Shown here: piece by piece, positions 17,630 to 25,232 of the stretch
How the letters are laid out: each line of letters opens with the position of its first letter
Position numbering within the stretch: position 1 is the first letter of the stretch
NCBI GenBank assembly: GCA_910585375.1
Contig: CAJUCZ010000012.1
Location: 1-53,108 of the forward strand
Source: an uncultured Alphaproteobacteria bacterium
GTDB lineage: Bacteria; Pseudomonadota; Alphaproteobacteria; RF32; CAG-239
DNA length: 53,108 bases
Direction: 5' to 3'
Made by a program: the position numbers and the translations under genes
The notes under the pieces: generated by a model
The model's input: only the letters and a program-made list of their open reading frames with translations
Databases searched by the model: none
What the model was told of the DNA's origin: nothing

Positions 17630-18436
17630 TTAGTCTATTTTATAAGGCGGCTTGTCCCAGCCTTTGGGCGAATAGGTAAAGACCTCGTACCCGTCTTTGG
17701 TTACGCCGAGCGAATGCTCAAACTGGGCAGTCAAAGATTTGTCACGGGTTACGGCTGTCCAGCCGTCTTTCAAAATAATCGCATCTTTTTTGCCGATATT
17801 AATCATCGGCTCTATGGTAAAGAACATGCCTTCTTCCATTACCGGCCCCGTGCCTTTTTTTCCGCAATGCATGACATTGGGCGCGTCATGAAAGACTTTG
17901 CCCAGCCCGTGTCCGCAAAACATATCGACTACTGAAAAACCGTATTTATGGGCATATTCCTCAATAACCGCACCGATATCGCCGAAACGGGCGCCGGGTT
18001 TGACAACATCTATCCCGCGCATCAGGCATTCATAAGTCACTTCACACAGGCGGGAGGCTTTCAACTTCGGTTTGCCGGCATAATACATACGGCTGGTATC
18101 GCCGTACCATCCGTCCAGAATAACAGTTACGTCAATGTTCAGAATATCGCCGTCAGCCAGTTTTCTTTCATAGCTCGGAATACCGTGGCAAATAACATGG
18201 TTGATGGAAATACACAGGGTTTTGGGATAACCGTGATAGCCCAGACAAGCAGGTATCGCCCCGTGTGATGTAATGAACTCGCGCGCGAGGTCATCAATTT
18301 CTCCGGTCGAAACGCCGACTTTTACATACGGCGTAATATAGTCCAAACACTCGGCCGCAAGTTTGCCGGCTTTGCGCATTCCTTCAAAATCGGCATTATC
18401 ATAGATCATAATGCCGTCTTTTCTTTTAATAGCCAC
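17630..18436 (-). CDS. map: Methionine aminopeptidase, type I
   Basis: A 268-aa enzyme that removes initiator Met from new proteins in the cytosol. All five metal ligands are visible in order: Asp in ILNIDVTVILDGW, Asp in GDTSRM, His in GHGLGKVFHDAP, Glu in FTIEPM and Glu in QFEHS. The start is GTG at 18436, six nt after GAGG; an ATG nine codons later (18409) is the alternative. No zinc-finger extension is present, as is usual for bacterial type I. radC follows closely. Confidence 0.95.
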   Translation of the reverse strand: MAIKRKDGIMIYDNADFEGMRKAGKLAAECLDYITPYVKVGVSTGEIDDLAREFITSHGAIPACLGYHGYPKTLCISINHVICHGIPSYERKLADGDILNIDVTVILDGWYGDTSRMYYAGKPKLKASRLCEVTYECLMRGIDVVKPGARFGDIGAVIEEYAHKYGFSVVDMFCGHGLGKVFHDAPNVMHCGKKGTGPVMEEGMFFTIEPMINIGKKDAIILKDGWTAVTRDKSLTAQFEHSLGVTKDGYEVFTYSPKGWDKPPYKID

Positions 18437-18575
18437 TTTTTGCCTCTTTGTTTTTCTTTACATAACCGGTTCTGTTGTACACTTATTTTATTCATAATGC
18501 AATAGTTCTAAAAAATTTATGAATTATTTAAAAGTCATTTATCAGCATTATTTAATATAGCAAAGGGGAAAAAGA

Positions 18576-19064
18576 ATGATGCGGAAACTTAAAATATTTA
18601 CTTACAGCACTCTGATTGTTTTAATTTGCGCTTATATTACCAGATATTTTACCATGGAAGGCATTGAGGGCTGGTTTGTTCTCAGCCGCAAACCGGCGTT
18701 TATGCCGCCCGAGGGCTGGTTTGCCCCGATATGGAGCGTTCTTTACGCCCTGATGATTTTATCCTTTTATCTGGTCTTGCGTTATTCTTACAAGCCGGAA
18801 GCCGCCGAGGCCAACAGTTATTTTCTGACTCAGCTCCTATTGCAGGTTATCTGGAGTTTTACCTTCTTTTTCAAAGGTTATATTGCTTTGGCTTTTGTTG
18901 TGATTCTTTATCTCGATTATGTGGTTTTCAGAATGCTCGGCCTTTTCAAAAGCATCAGGCCGCTGGCGGCTTATCTGCTGTATCCGTTTTTTATCTGGCT
19001 GATTTTTGCCACGATATTAAACTTCTCCTTTATTCTGACAAACGGCATGGTTGTTTTTGAGTAA
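18576..19064 (+). CDS. tspO: TspO/MBR family membrane protein
   Basis: A 162-aa protein with five predicted transmembrane helices, the TspO number. The family signature appears as WFVLSRKPAFMPPEGWFAPIW near residues 27-48, followed by a long loop, FLTQLLLQVIWSFTFFF and a C-terminal Asn-rich helix. TspO proteins bind tetrapyrroles such as protoporphyrin IX and influence stress and membrane-protein levels. Shine-Dalgarno AAAGGGG precedes the ATG. It is divergent from map and lies just before alaS, which has its own promoter. Confidence 0.85.
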   Translation: MMRKLKIFTYSTLIVLICAYITRYFTMEGIEGWFVLSRKPAFMPPEGWFAPIWSVLYALMILSFYLVLRYSYKPEAAEANSYFLTQLLLQVIWSFTFFFKGYIALAFVVILYLDYVVFRMLGLFKSIRPLAAYLLYPFFIWLIFATILNFSFILTNGMVVFE

Positions 19065-19082
19065 TAAATTCCCAAAAAATAC

Positions 19083-19111
19083 TGGACAATCTTGTAATTT
19101 TGCCTTAGATT
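19083..19111 (+). promoter_or_regulatory. alaS promoter
   Basis: TGGACA (19083-19088), 17 bp, then TAGATT (19106-19111), 38 bp before alaS. An inverted repeat with 11-bp arms (19069-19080 and 19133-19143, TTCCCAAAAA/TTTTTGGGAA) brackets the promoter and reaches the ribosome site, so read-through from tspO could fold over the alaS start. No T-box is present. Confidence 0.65.
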
Positions 19112-19149
19112 GGCAAGGTTATTAAAGTTTATATTTTTGGGAAGAAAAA

Positions 19150-21795
19150 ATGACTGCAACATTAAAAGATATCAGAAACACTTATTTAAGCTTTTTTGAA
19201 AAACACGGACACAAAGTCGTCCCCTCCAGTTCTCTGGTGCCAAACAACGATCCGACCCTGATGTTTACAAACTCAGGCATGGTGCAATTCAAAAATATTC
19301 TGGCCGGCAACGAAACCCGCGATTATACGCGAGCGACATCTTCCCAAAAATCCGTTCGCGCCGGCGGCAAGCATAATGACCTTGACAGTGTGGGTTATGA
19401 CGTCCGCCACCACACTTTTTTTGAAATGCTCGGGAACTTTTCTTTCGGCGACTATTTCAAAGAAGAAGCCATTTTATGGGCATGGGAGCTGCTGACAAAA
19501 GAATTTGACATGGACAAGTCCCGTTTGGCCGTAACCGTTTATCATACTGACGATGAGGCTTATAACATCTGGAAAAAAGTTGCCGGTCTGCCGGATGACC
19601 GCATTATCCGCATTGCAACAAAAGATAATTTCTGGCAAATGGGCGACACCGGCCCCTGCGGTCCCTGCTCCGAAATCTTTTTTGACCACGGCCCCGAGGT
19701 TTGGGGCGGCCTGCCGGGGACGCCGGAAGAAGACGGCGACCGCTGGATTGAAATTTGGAATCTGGTTTTTGACCAGTTTGAAGACCTGCCGGACGGTTCC
19801 CGTATTCCTTTGAAACGCCCGTCTATTGACACCGGCATGGGGCTGGAGCGTTTTTCCGCCATTCTGCAAGGCGTTCACTCCAATTTTGACATTGACCTGT
19901 TCAAAAATCTGATTAAGGCGATTGCCGATCTGTCACCTGTTGATCCGGAAGGAAAATATATTCCTTCTTTTAACGTTATTGCCGATCATTTGCGCTCCGC
20001 TGCCTTTTTGATTGCTGACGGCGTTCTGCCGTCCAATGAAGGACGCGGATATGTTTTGCGCCGGATTATGCGCCGCGCCATGCGCCATGTCAGCCTGCTC
20101 GGCGTGAAAGACACAATGATGTACAAGCTGGTTCCGGCACTGCAAAAGGAAATGGGCGAGGCTTATCCCGAGCTTATCCGCGCCGGCGCATTAATCACAG
20201 AAACACTGAAGCTGGAAGAAAACCGTTTCCGCAAGACGCTGGACAAAGGTTTGCGCCTGCTTGACGATGCAACGGAAAACCTCAAGGAAGGCGATACTCT
20301 GGACGGCGAGACGGCATTCAAACTTTATGACACCTATGGTTTTCCGCTTGATCTGACGCAAGATGCTCTCAAAAACAAAAAGATTGCCGTTGACACTGCC
20401 GGATTTGACGCCGCCATGGAGCGCCAGAAAGCCGAAGCCCGCAAGAACTGGGCCGGTTCAGGCGATGCCGGCACGGAAAAAATCTGGTTTGAGATGAAAG
20501 ACAAGCTCGGACAAACCGAATTTTTAGGCTATAACACTCTTGCTTCCGAATGTCAGGTTACCGCTCTTGTTCAAAACGGACAGGAAGTTTCTGCCGTTTC
20601 CGGCGGGGAATTTTATCTGATGGCCAATCAGACGCCGTTTTACGGAGAATCCGGCGGACAAGTCGGTGACAAAGGAAAAATTACCGGCAAGGACGTTGAG
20701 ATTGACGTGATTGACGTTAAGAAAAAACTTGACGGCATGTTTGTTCATACCTGCAAGATGGTTAAAGGTTCCGTTAAAACCGGCGACACTCTCAGCTTTG
20801 AAGTTGACGAGGGAAACCGCAAGGCCATTGCCGCAAATCACTCGGTTACACATATTCTGCACCATGTTTTGCAGGACAAATTCGGCTCGACCGTTACGCA
20901 AAAAGGCTCTTTGGTTTCCGCCGAGCGGATGCGTTTTGACATTTCTTACCCCAAACAGATTACCGAAGCCGAATTGCGCGACATTGAAGACAAAGTCAAC
21001 CATCTTATCCGTGAAAATGCGCCGGTCAACACCAAATTGATGTGTCAAGACGAAGCAATTGCCTGCGGCGCCATGGCATTGTTCGGCGAAAAATACGGTG
21101 ACGAAGTCCGTGTTGTCTGTATGGGTGAGGACGTTAATGCCCCGTTTTCCATGGAGCTTTGCGGCGGTACCCATGTTAAACATACCGGTGACATCGGCTA
21201 TTTTAACATTGTATCGGAAGGCGCAGTTGCCGCCGGCGTCCGCCGTCTGGAATGCGTAACCGGATACGGTGCCGAAAAATTTGTGCAGGATATTGAGGAC
21301 AAGCTGCATCGGGTCGGACATGCCCTGAAAGCCAGCTTTAACGATATTGAAATGCGCGTTCAGCAGTTGCTTGATGAAAAGAAGAAGCTGGAAGAACAGA
21401 TTTTCGAACTCAAAAAGTCTTTTGTCAGCAATAAAGCTGCCGACAATCAGGACAAAGTTGAAGTTGTTAACGGCATCAAATTCGTCGGACGCGCCGTTCC
21501 GAACATTCACCCGAAAGAGCTGAAAGCCTTTATTGACGAGATTAACAATACAATCGGTTCCGGCGTGGTTGTTTTGGCTACCAATAAAGACGACAAGGCC
21601 AGCATTGTCGTTGGCGTAACCAAAGACCTGACCAACAAATTTTCGGCAATTGATCTGGTTAAAATTGCTTCCGGCGTGGTTGGCGGACAAGGCGGCGGCG
21701 GACGTCCGGATATGGCGCAGGCCGGCGGGCCGAACGGCGAGAAAATTGCCGATGCAATTGAAGCTGTCAAGAATGAACTGGCAAAGGCCGTTTAA
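19150..21795 (+). CDS. alaS: Alanyl-tRNA synthetase
   Basis: An 881-aa class II synthetase, full length for bacterial AlaRS. The catalytic domain spans about residues 1-250 (MFTNSGMVQF, TFFEMLGNFSFGDYFK, GPCGPCSEIF), then the tRNA-recognition region. The editing domain has NHSVTHILHHVL (HxxxH) and MELCGGTHVKHTGDIG as zinc ligands. The C-Ala domain ends in a Gly-rich segment. It charges tRNA-Ala with alanine and clears mischarged Ser and Gly. An intrinsic terminator follows at 21814-21837. No fusion, frameshift or missing residue is seen. Confidence 0.97.
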   Translation: MTATLKDIRNTYLSFFEKHGHKVVPSSSLVPNNDPTLMFTNSGMVQFKNILAGNETRDYTRATSSQKSVRAGGKHNDLDSVGYDVRHHTFFEMLGNFSFGDYFKEEAILWAWELLTKEFDMDKSRLAVTVYHTDDEAYNIWKKVAGLPDDRIIRIATKDNFWQMGDTGPCGPCSEIFFDHGPEVWGGLPGTPEEDGDRWIEIWNLVFDQFEDLPDGSRIPLKRPSIDTGMGLERFSAILQGVHSNFDIDLFKNLIKAIADLSPVDPEGKYIPSFNVIADHLRSAAFLIADGVLPSNEGRGYVLRRIMRRAMRHVSLLGVKDTMMYKLVPALQKEMGEAYPELIRAGALITETLKLEENRFRKTLDKGLRLLDDATENLKEGDTLDGETAFKLYDTYGFPLDLTQDALKNKKIAVDTAGFDAAMERQKAEARKNWAGSGDAGTEKIWFEMKDKLGQTEFLGYNTLASECQVTALVQNGQEVSAVSGGEFYLMANQTPFYGESGGQVGDKGKITGKDVEIDVIDVKKKLDGMFVHTCKMVKGSVKTGDTLSFEVDEGNRKAIAANHSVTHILHHVLQDKFGSTVTQKGSLVSAERMRFDISYPKQITEAELRDIEDKVNHLIRENAPVNTKLMCQDEAIACGAMALFGEKYGDEVRVVCMGEDVNAPFSMELCGGTHVKHTGDIGYFNIVSEGAVAAGVRRLECVTGYGAEKFVQDIEDKLHRVGHALKASFNDIEMRVQQLLDEKKKLEEQIFELKKSFVSNKAADNQDKVEVVNGIKFVGRAVPNIHPKELKAFIDEINNTIGSGVVVLATNKDDKASIVVGVTKDLTNKFSAIDLVKIASGVVGGQGGGGRPDMAQAGGPNGEKIADAIEAVKNELAKAV

Positions 21796-21813
21796 CATTT
21801 TTGCACAAAAAGG

Positions 21814-21837
21814 AAATCCGTCGATACCGGCGGATTT
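21814..21837 (+). terminator. alaS terminator
   Basis: The stem AAATCCG/CGGATTT is followed by eight T residues, 18 bp past the alaS stop. Confidence 0.85.
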
Positions 21838-21857
21838 TTTTTATTTTAAAACGGCAA

Positions 21858-22113
21858 ACGCCTGAGTATTTTCATAACTCAGGCGCCGGTTAAATCTGGT
21901 TTATCAACAGAATTTAACGATAATCTTTATTTATAGCGAAAAAATCTCTTGTTAAAGAATAAGACTAACTTCACAGCCAATCTTATTCAAACTAGTCAAA
22001 TACCATGAAATACAATGTCGAGAAACATATCATGATACTATCCTGGCAAATGTTTAACGAGAACTCAATCCAACAAAATATGGAAAATAATAGAAATAAT
22101 GCATAAAAAAGTG
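21858..22113 (-). ncRNA. Tandem RNA unit A
   Basis: This is a minus-strand transcript of about 255 nt, predicted from a promoter at 22147-22119 and a terminator at 21885-21859. It contains two hairpins that recur in unit C. The first is TATCATGA pairing with TCATGGTA. The second is GAATAAGA pairing with TCTTATTC around a conserved loop, CTGTGAAGTTAG. Base differences between the two copies keep the pairs (C-G becomes T-G, and both hairpins persist). No open frame of note is present. I do not recognise the family. Confidence 0.55.
21859..21885 (-). terminator. Terminator of RNA unit A
   Basis: CGCCTGAGT/ACTCAGGCG form a 9-bp stem with a 9-nt loop. On the minus strand T-rich sequence follows, then the alaS terminator on the other strand, so the two convergent transcripts end face to face. 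Confidence 0.65.
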
Positions 22114-22118
22114 ATTAT

Positions 22119-22147
22119 CTTCTATCACCGGCAAATGAGTTTGTCAA
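22119..22147 (-). promoter_or_regulatory. Promoter of RNA unit A
   Basis: Minus-strand TTGACA (22147-22142), 17-bp spacer, TAGAAG (22124-22119). It begins immediately after the terminator of unit B. Confidence 0.55.
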
Positions 22148-22151
22148 TAAA

Positions 22152-22179
22152 AAACGCCCAGACTGAAGCCTGAGCGTTT
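22152..22179 (-). terminator. Terminator of RNA unit B
   Basis: The stem AAACGC/GCGTTT has an inner CAG/CTG pairing. On the minus strand the hairpin is followed by a six-T run. Confidence 0.7.
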
Positions 22180-22254
22180 GGAATAGTTGAGTTTCGCAAC
22201 TAAACCATTCCCCATTTGAAGAAAATTTGTTTGAGTCAGACATAACCGTGAGAG

Positions 22255-22362
22255 TTATGCCGGCTTCCGGGCATTCTCTGCCGGGACAACCGTAAAGTCA
22301 GTATTTGCTTTGCCAGAAACGTCGTGAACCGGCAAAGTATATTTTGTATTTTTTATTGCCAT
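22255..22362 (-). CDS. Possible small protein (35 aa)
   Basis: A 35-codon frame starts with ATG (MAIKNTKYTLPVHD) and ends ENARKPA, inside RNA unit B, between its promoter and terminator. It lacks a Shine-Dalgarno sequence. The DNA folds into several strong hairpins, which argues for a structural RNA rather than a gene. I record it because it fills the unit neatly and its start lies just after the first hairpin. No family is recognised. Confidence 0.25.
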   Translation of the reverse strand: MAIKNTKYTLPVHDVSGKANTDFTVVPAENARKPA

Positions 22363-22450
22363 TGAGGGGATAAAGCGAACCTCACGGCGGACTTTATCCA
22401 AATCTAAATGGGAATTATAATAATTGTCATATTATTAAGAAAGAGCCTCT

Positions 22451-22479
22451 GTGATAAACTCTTTTTATTACTTTGTCAA
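22451..22479 (-). promoter_or_regulatory. Promoter of RNA unit B
   Basis: Minus-strand TTGACA (22479-22474), 17-bp spacer, TATCAC (22456-22451), directly after the terminator of unit C. Confidence 0.6.
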
Positions 22480-22486
22480 GAAATTA

Positions 22487-22516
22487 AAACGCCCAAATCA
22501 AAAGACTTGGGCGTTT
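22487..22516 (-). terminator. Terminator of RNA unit C
   Basis: A perfect 10-bp stem, AAACGCCCAA/TTGGGCGTTT, with a 10-nt loop. On the minus strand the hairpin ends in a T-rich run. Confidence 0.8.
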
Positions 22517-22915
22517 GAGGTTAAACAAAATTTCACAATTTGATTTAACCGGAATAAATCTTCAAAATGTACGCCGGCATTTTGAACAATCACTGCCCTA
22601 CTTTGCCGTCTTCAGATTATTTGACCTCTTGCAGTATACAAATCTAGAGAAAATGCAAGAGCTGGAAAAAATCCTTTTCTTAAATGTAAAACAATTTTTA
22701 AACTGAAATGGAAACGGCGGGTTTCACAACAGACCGTATCCTGAGTTTAAAAATTAGTGTATATTTTGTTGCGATTATGATTCTTTTTAGCAAATAAGAC
22801 TAACTTCACAGTCCGTCTTATTCTTAATATACAAATATCACGAATGCTTACAAATTTCATGATACTGAATCTAACAACCAAAAAAAGAATAATAAATTTA
22901 ATAATTTAAGCAAGT
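22488..22915 (-). ncRNA. Tandem RNA unit C
   Basis: A minus-strand transcript of about 430 nt, predicted from a promoter at 22950-22922 to the terminator at 22516-22487. The first part holds the same two-hairpin module as unit A: TATCATGAA with TTCGTGATA, then AATAAGAC with GTCTTATT around the shared CTGTGAAGTTAG loop (22794-22824). The 3' part has another hairpin, GGTTAAATC with the complementary AAC end, just before the terminator. Only an 11-codon frame is seen. Confidence 0.5.
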
Positions 22916-22921
22916 GCAGTT

Positions 22922-22950
22922 GATGTAACACAGATTATCTGCCGAGTCAA
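22922..22950 (-). promoter_or_regulatory. Promoter of RNA unit C
   Basis: Minus-strand TTGACT (22950-22945), 17-bp spacer, TACATC (22927-22922), a weaker -10 than in units A and B. Confidence 0.4.
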
Positions 22951-22966
22951 ACGATTTTTTACAAAA

Positions 22967-22996
22967 AAAACGCCCAAGCTTAAGCCCGGGCGTTTT
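22967..22996 (-). terminator. Terminator of the 23080-23631 gene
   Basis: The stem AAAACGCCC/GGGCGTTTT is followed by an eight-T run on the minus strand. Just before it the minus strand has GCCGTGAGG, also found in unit B. Confidence 0.85.
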
Positions 22997-23079
22997 GATT
23001 TTTGAGGAAAGCGGGCCTCACGGCCGGCTGCCTAAGATACTAATAGTGTGTCTGTCATGGTTTTGATTTAAGTTCTTAA

Positions 23080-23631
23080 TCAGGCAATAACCAAAACTTT
23101 TTTGTTTTTGGCGTCATGCTCGATTTTATACTTTATGCCGTCGATCTCTACGGACTTTTTGGCGGTCGTATTATTTGCCATATCTTCCAAAGGAATAACG
23201 GCACGATTTTTGTTGTGGTTAAACGTAAAGATTACCGCAACTTTTTCTGTACCTCGGCGACCGTAAAATTTCCAACAAAGGACAGGAACACCGGCAGGAA
23301 GAGCATTTTTATCCGAAACTTTTTTGGTTTTATGCGCTTGTTTCGCCGGCTTGTTTTCCCAGCCGATCTGGTCGCGAATTTCCTCTTCCTTCAAAACTTC
23401 AACGTTTTCTTTTTCCGTTTTGGTTTTAAGAATTATTGTACCGACCTCACCAACTCCGGTTAAGACAATGCATTGAGTTTTGGCAAATTTCTCCGCCAAT
23501 TCAAACATTGTTGCTTCATCGGTAAGGAAAACATCAAGATGTTTTTTCTTGGAAGAAACCGGTTTGTCTTTGATGACAAGTTCTTCACTGTTTGCAACTA
23601 CGCTGTCTACGATGTTAAATTTTGTACACAT
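23080..23631 (-). CDS. Hypothetical protein (183 aa)
   Basis: I do not recognise this protein. It is Lys-rich and soluble. The N-terminal part (residues 1-70) reads as alternating strands and helices with an FLTDEATMFELAEKF helix. A charged linker follows at 75-110. The C-terminal half (residues 110-183) is a likely beta domain with GVPVLCWKFYGRRG and KSVEIDGIKYKIEHD. It is expressed from TTGATT-N17-TTATAT (23733-23705) and starts without a Shine-Dalgarno sequence. It stands alone ahead of the tandem RNA array and may be unrelated to it. Confidence 0.7.
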   Translation of the reverse strand: MCTKFNIVDSVVANSEELVIKDKPVSSKKKHLDVFLTDEATMFELAEKFAKTQCIVLTGVGEVGTIILKTKTEKENVEVLKEEEIRDQIGWENKPAKQAHKTKKVSDKNALPAGVPVLCWKFYGRRGTEKVAVIFTFNHNKNRAVIPLEDMANNTTAKKSVEIDGIKYKIEHDAKNKKVLVIA

Positions 23632-23704
23632 AATATTTAAATTTATGCTTTGGGGAACTCCCGCAGCCGGTTAATAATTCAGATAATTTATATTTGGTTT
23701 GTAT

Positions 23705-23733
23705 ATATAAGCATAGTTTTTAGAAAAAATCAA
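23705..23733 (-). promoter_or_regulatory. Promoter of the 23080-23631 gene
   Basis: Minus-strand TTGATT (23733-23728), 17-bp spacer, TTATAT (23710-23705), about 75 bp before the start codon. Confidence 0.5.
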
Positions 23734-23741
23734 GCACAAAA

Positions 23742-23770
23742 TTGACAAAAACCGTTAAAATATTTAAATA
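23742..23770 (+). promoter_or_regulatory. Extra plus-strand promoter upstream of the Cys-rich gene
   Basis: TTGACA (23742-23747), 17-bp spacer, TAAATA (23765-23770). It would transcribe across the conserved region before the main promoter, antisense to the small divergent frame at 23785-23862. Confidence 0.4.
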
Positions 23771-23784
23771 CATTCAATTTCTTT

Positions 23785-23862
23785 CTATTTTTCCAGCTTC
23801 TTAGCCAAAATCTCCTCTGCTTTTCCTATTTCCCTGCCCAAAATTTCTACCCAACTTTTCAC
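23785..23862 (-). CDS. Possible divergent microprotein (25 aa)
   Basis: A 25-codon frame starting with GTG reads K-S-W-V-E-I-L-G-R-E-I-G-K-A-E-E-I-L-A-K-K. A matching frame (K-R-W-V-E-I-L-D-S-R-V-G-K-A-Q-G-I-L-A-K-K) occurs at 52572-52640, ahead of the second Cys-rich gene. The peptide would be amphipathic. Codon differences are not strongly third-position biased and there is no Shine-Dalgarno sequence, so the conservation may instead reflect shared regulatory DNA. Confidence 0.3.
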   Translation of the reverse strand: MKSWVEILGREIGKAEEILAKKLEK

Positions 23863-23868
23863 GAGTGC

Positions 23869-23897
23869 TTGACATTGGTATTTTCCTGTGGTATAGT
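23869..23897 (+). promoter_or_regulatory. Main promoter of the Cys-rich secreted protein gene
   Basis: TTGACA (23869-23874), 17-bp spacer, TATAGT (23892-23897). An ungapped block of about 115 bp ending just past this promoter is conserved at 52576-52690 ahead of the paralogue, including TTGACT-N17-TATAGT there. The leader is short, about 30 nt, with AGGGAGG before the ATG. Confidence 0.85.
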
Positions 23898-23932
23898 GGT
23901 CTTAGTATTGAAACTTTTTAGGGAGGATAACC

Positions 23933-25177
23933 ATGAAAAATACTATGCTACACATGAAACTTAAAATGGCAGTATGCTCTGCCGCATTATTGGCTTTCCT
24001 CCCAACCTCCGCTTTTGCCGGTGTCTGCTTCCTGCCCGACTGTTCTGATGAGGAATTAACCGGCGGCGGTGGGAACATGGATTTGAACGAGGATACTGCA
24101 TTTTGCGAAAGCAAAGGTTTTACCTATTATGCTTCCGGAAAGTGTCCGCAGTACTATGCTAAAGTCGGTGAATGTAACCGTGATGACCATTATCTTAAAT
24201 GCGATGCTCAGACTTGGTGTAAACAAAACGGATATAATACAACATCATGTTCTATCCCGAACTATGTTGACCAGCCCTGCCCCAGTTACGGCTCTCTCTA
24301 TAAAGGTTGTAAAAGAGACAATGACCGGGCTTGTAAAGAACTCAATTATACAAAGACTTGTCCTTCCGGACAGAAGCTGAAAAAAACATCCGGTCGTTGT
24401 GATTATGACAAATCCTATGGTACTTGCTGCAAGCCGTCAGGTTGTCCTCAATATACTTCGCTGACTTCTTCATCTTACGGAACTAACGGCACAGACGGCT
24501 GCGAGTATACTTGCTACTACACCTGCAACATGAACTGTCCATCGGGTACGTCAACTTCCAACCCCGGAGGCTGCGGCGGCTCAACACGTAACGGATGCCG
24601 CACGAAAACCTGTTATTATCCTTATGAACCCTGCTGCACACCGAGCTGTTCCGATACCACAAGCTCTTGTTCCTGCGGCTCTTACACGATTTCCGACGGT
24701 TGCGGCGGAACTTGCAGACGTTGTGAATCTTGTTGTAATCGCTACTCTTCGAACTGGTGTTCCGTTCACTCGACATGTCATGGCGACTGCTGTTCTGACG
24801 GAACTATCCAATCTTGTGACACACGTTGCGGTGGCTCCGGTTGCTCCTCCGGCGGGGGCGGAGGTAATAGCGGTGGTGGATCAGGCGGCTCTTCAGGTCC
24901 CAGAAGAGGAAGAATATGGTTTGAACCGACAAATAATTTTTGGTGCTATAATTCAAAATCATCTCAGTGTCCGTCAAATAAACCCTATCCGATTATTCAG
25001 ACTGTTCATGAATGGTGCGATTGTGGTGGCGGAATACATGAATATGACCGCGGAATGGTTGGCGGTTACAAAAGCGGTCCTTGTTATGCAACCTTGGCTG
25101 AATGCAGTGCCAACGCTTCTTCCGATGGTGTTGCAAAATCAAACGGATATCTGGGTAGCTCATGTACCTGTCCCTGA
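23933..25177 (+). CDS. Secreted cysteine-rich protein (49 Cys)
   Basis: A 414-aa precursor with a signal peptide (basic start, hydrophobic core, cleavage near TSAFA). The mature chain has 48 Cys, an even number compatible with 24 disulfides. The N-terminal third has three loosely repeated units of 35-40 residues with GY/GF, CP and Y-x-x-x-C spacings. The centre has dense CC, C-x-C and C-x-x-C patterns, followed by a Gly/Ser-rich linker (around residue 305) and a C-terminal domain with WCDCGGG and SSCTCP. I do not recognise a family. A truncated paralogue lies at the window end. It is probably surface or secreted and needs oxidative folding. A bidirectional terminator follows. Confidence 0.85.
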   Translation: MKNTMLHMKLKMAVCSAALLAFLPTSAFAGVCFLPDCSDEELTGGGGNMDLNEDTAFCESKGFTYYASGKCPQYYAKVGECNRDDHYLKCDAQTWCKQNGYNTTSCSIPNYVDQPCPSYGSLYKGCKRDNDRACKELNYTKTCPSGQKLKKTSGRCDYDKSYGTCCKPSGCPQYTSLTSSSYGTNGTDGCEYTCYYTCNMNCPSGTSTSNPGGCGGSTRNGCRTKTCYYPYEPCCTPSCSDTTSSCSCGSYTISDGCGGTCRRCESCCNRYSSNWCSVHSTCHGDCCSDGTIQSCDTRCGGSGCSSGGGGGNSGGGSGGSSGPRRGRIWFEPTNNFWCYNSKSSQCPSNKPYPIIQTVHEWCDCGGGIHEYDRGMVGGYKSGPCYATLAECSANASSDGVAKSNGYLGSSCTCP

Positions 25178-25194
25178 TTGACTTATTATCTGAT

Positions 25195-25222
25195 TGAGCC
25201 CCGTTTTTGCAGACGGGGCTCA
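25195..25222. terminator. Bidirectional terminator between Cys-rich gene and fprA
   Basis: The stem TGAGCCCCGT/ACGGGGCTCA has an 8-nt loop; T or A runs follow on both strands. It serves two convergent genes. Confidence 0.9.
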
Positions 25223-25232
25223 AAAATTTTTG

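Larger units (their letters stand above)
22148..22444 (-). ncRNA. Tandem RNA unit B
   Basis: A minus-strand transcript of about 295 nt, predicted from the promoter at 22479-22451 to the terminator at 22179-22152. It is strongly folded. Pairs include GGATAAAG/CTTTATCC (22368-22399), CTTTGCC/GGCAAAG, CATAAC/GTTATG and a GGAAT/ATTCC hairpin. The motif GCCGTGAGG in its first hairpin also occurs just before the terminator ahead of unit C. It overlaps a possible 35-codon frame. It may be a structured small RNA or a small mRNA. Confidence 0.5.

Noticed and set aside
19065..19149. T-box riboswitch ahead of alaS
   Set aside because: The gap is 85 bp, without the T-box core or a terminator/antiterminator pair; only a promoter and a bracketing inverted repeat are seen.
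20524..21798. Long minus-strand open frame (about 424 codons) opposite alaS
   Set aside because: It is antisense to a clear, full-length alaS and arises from codon bias; it shows no ribosome site or family.
22148..22996. Repeated CGCCC hairpins as a CRISPR array
   Set aside because: The repeats differ in sequence and are palindromic terminators with irregular spacing; no cas gene is nearby.
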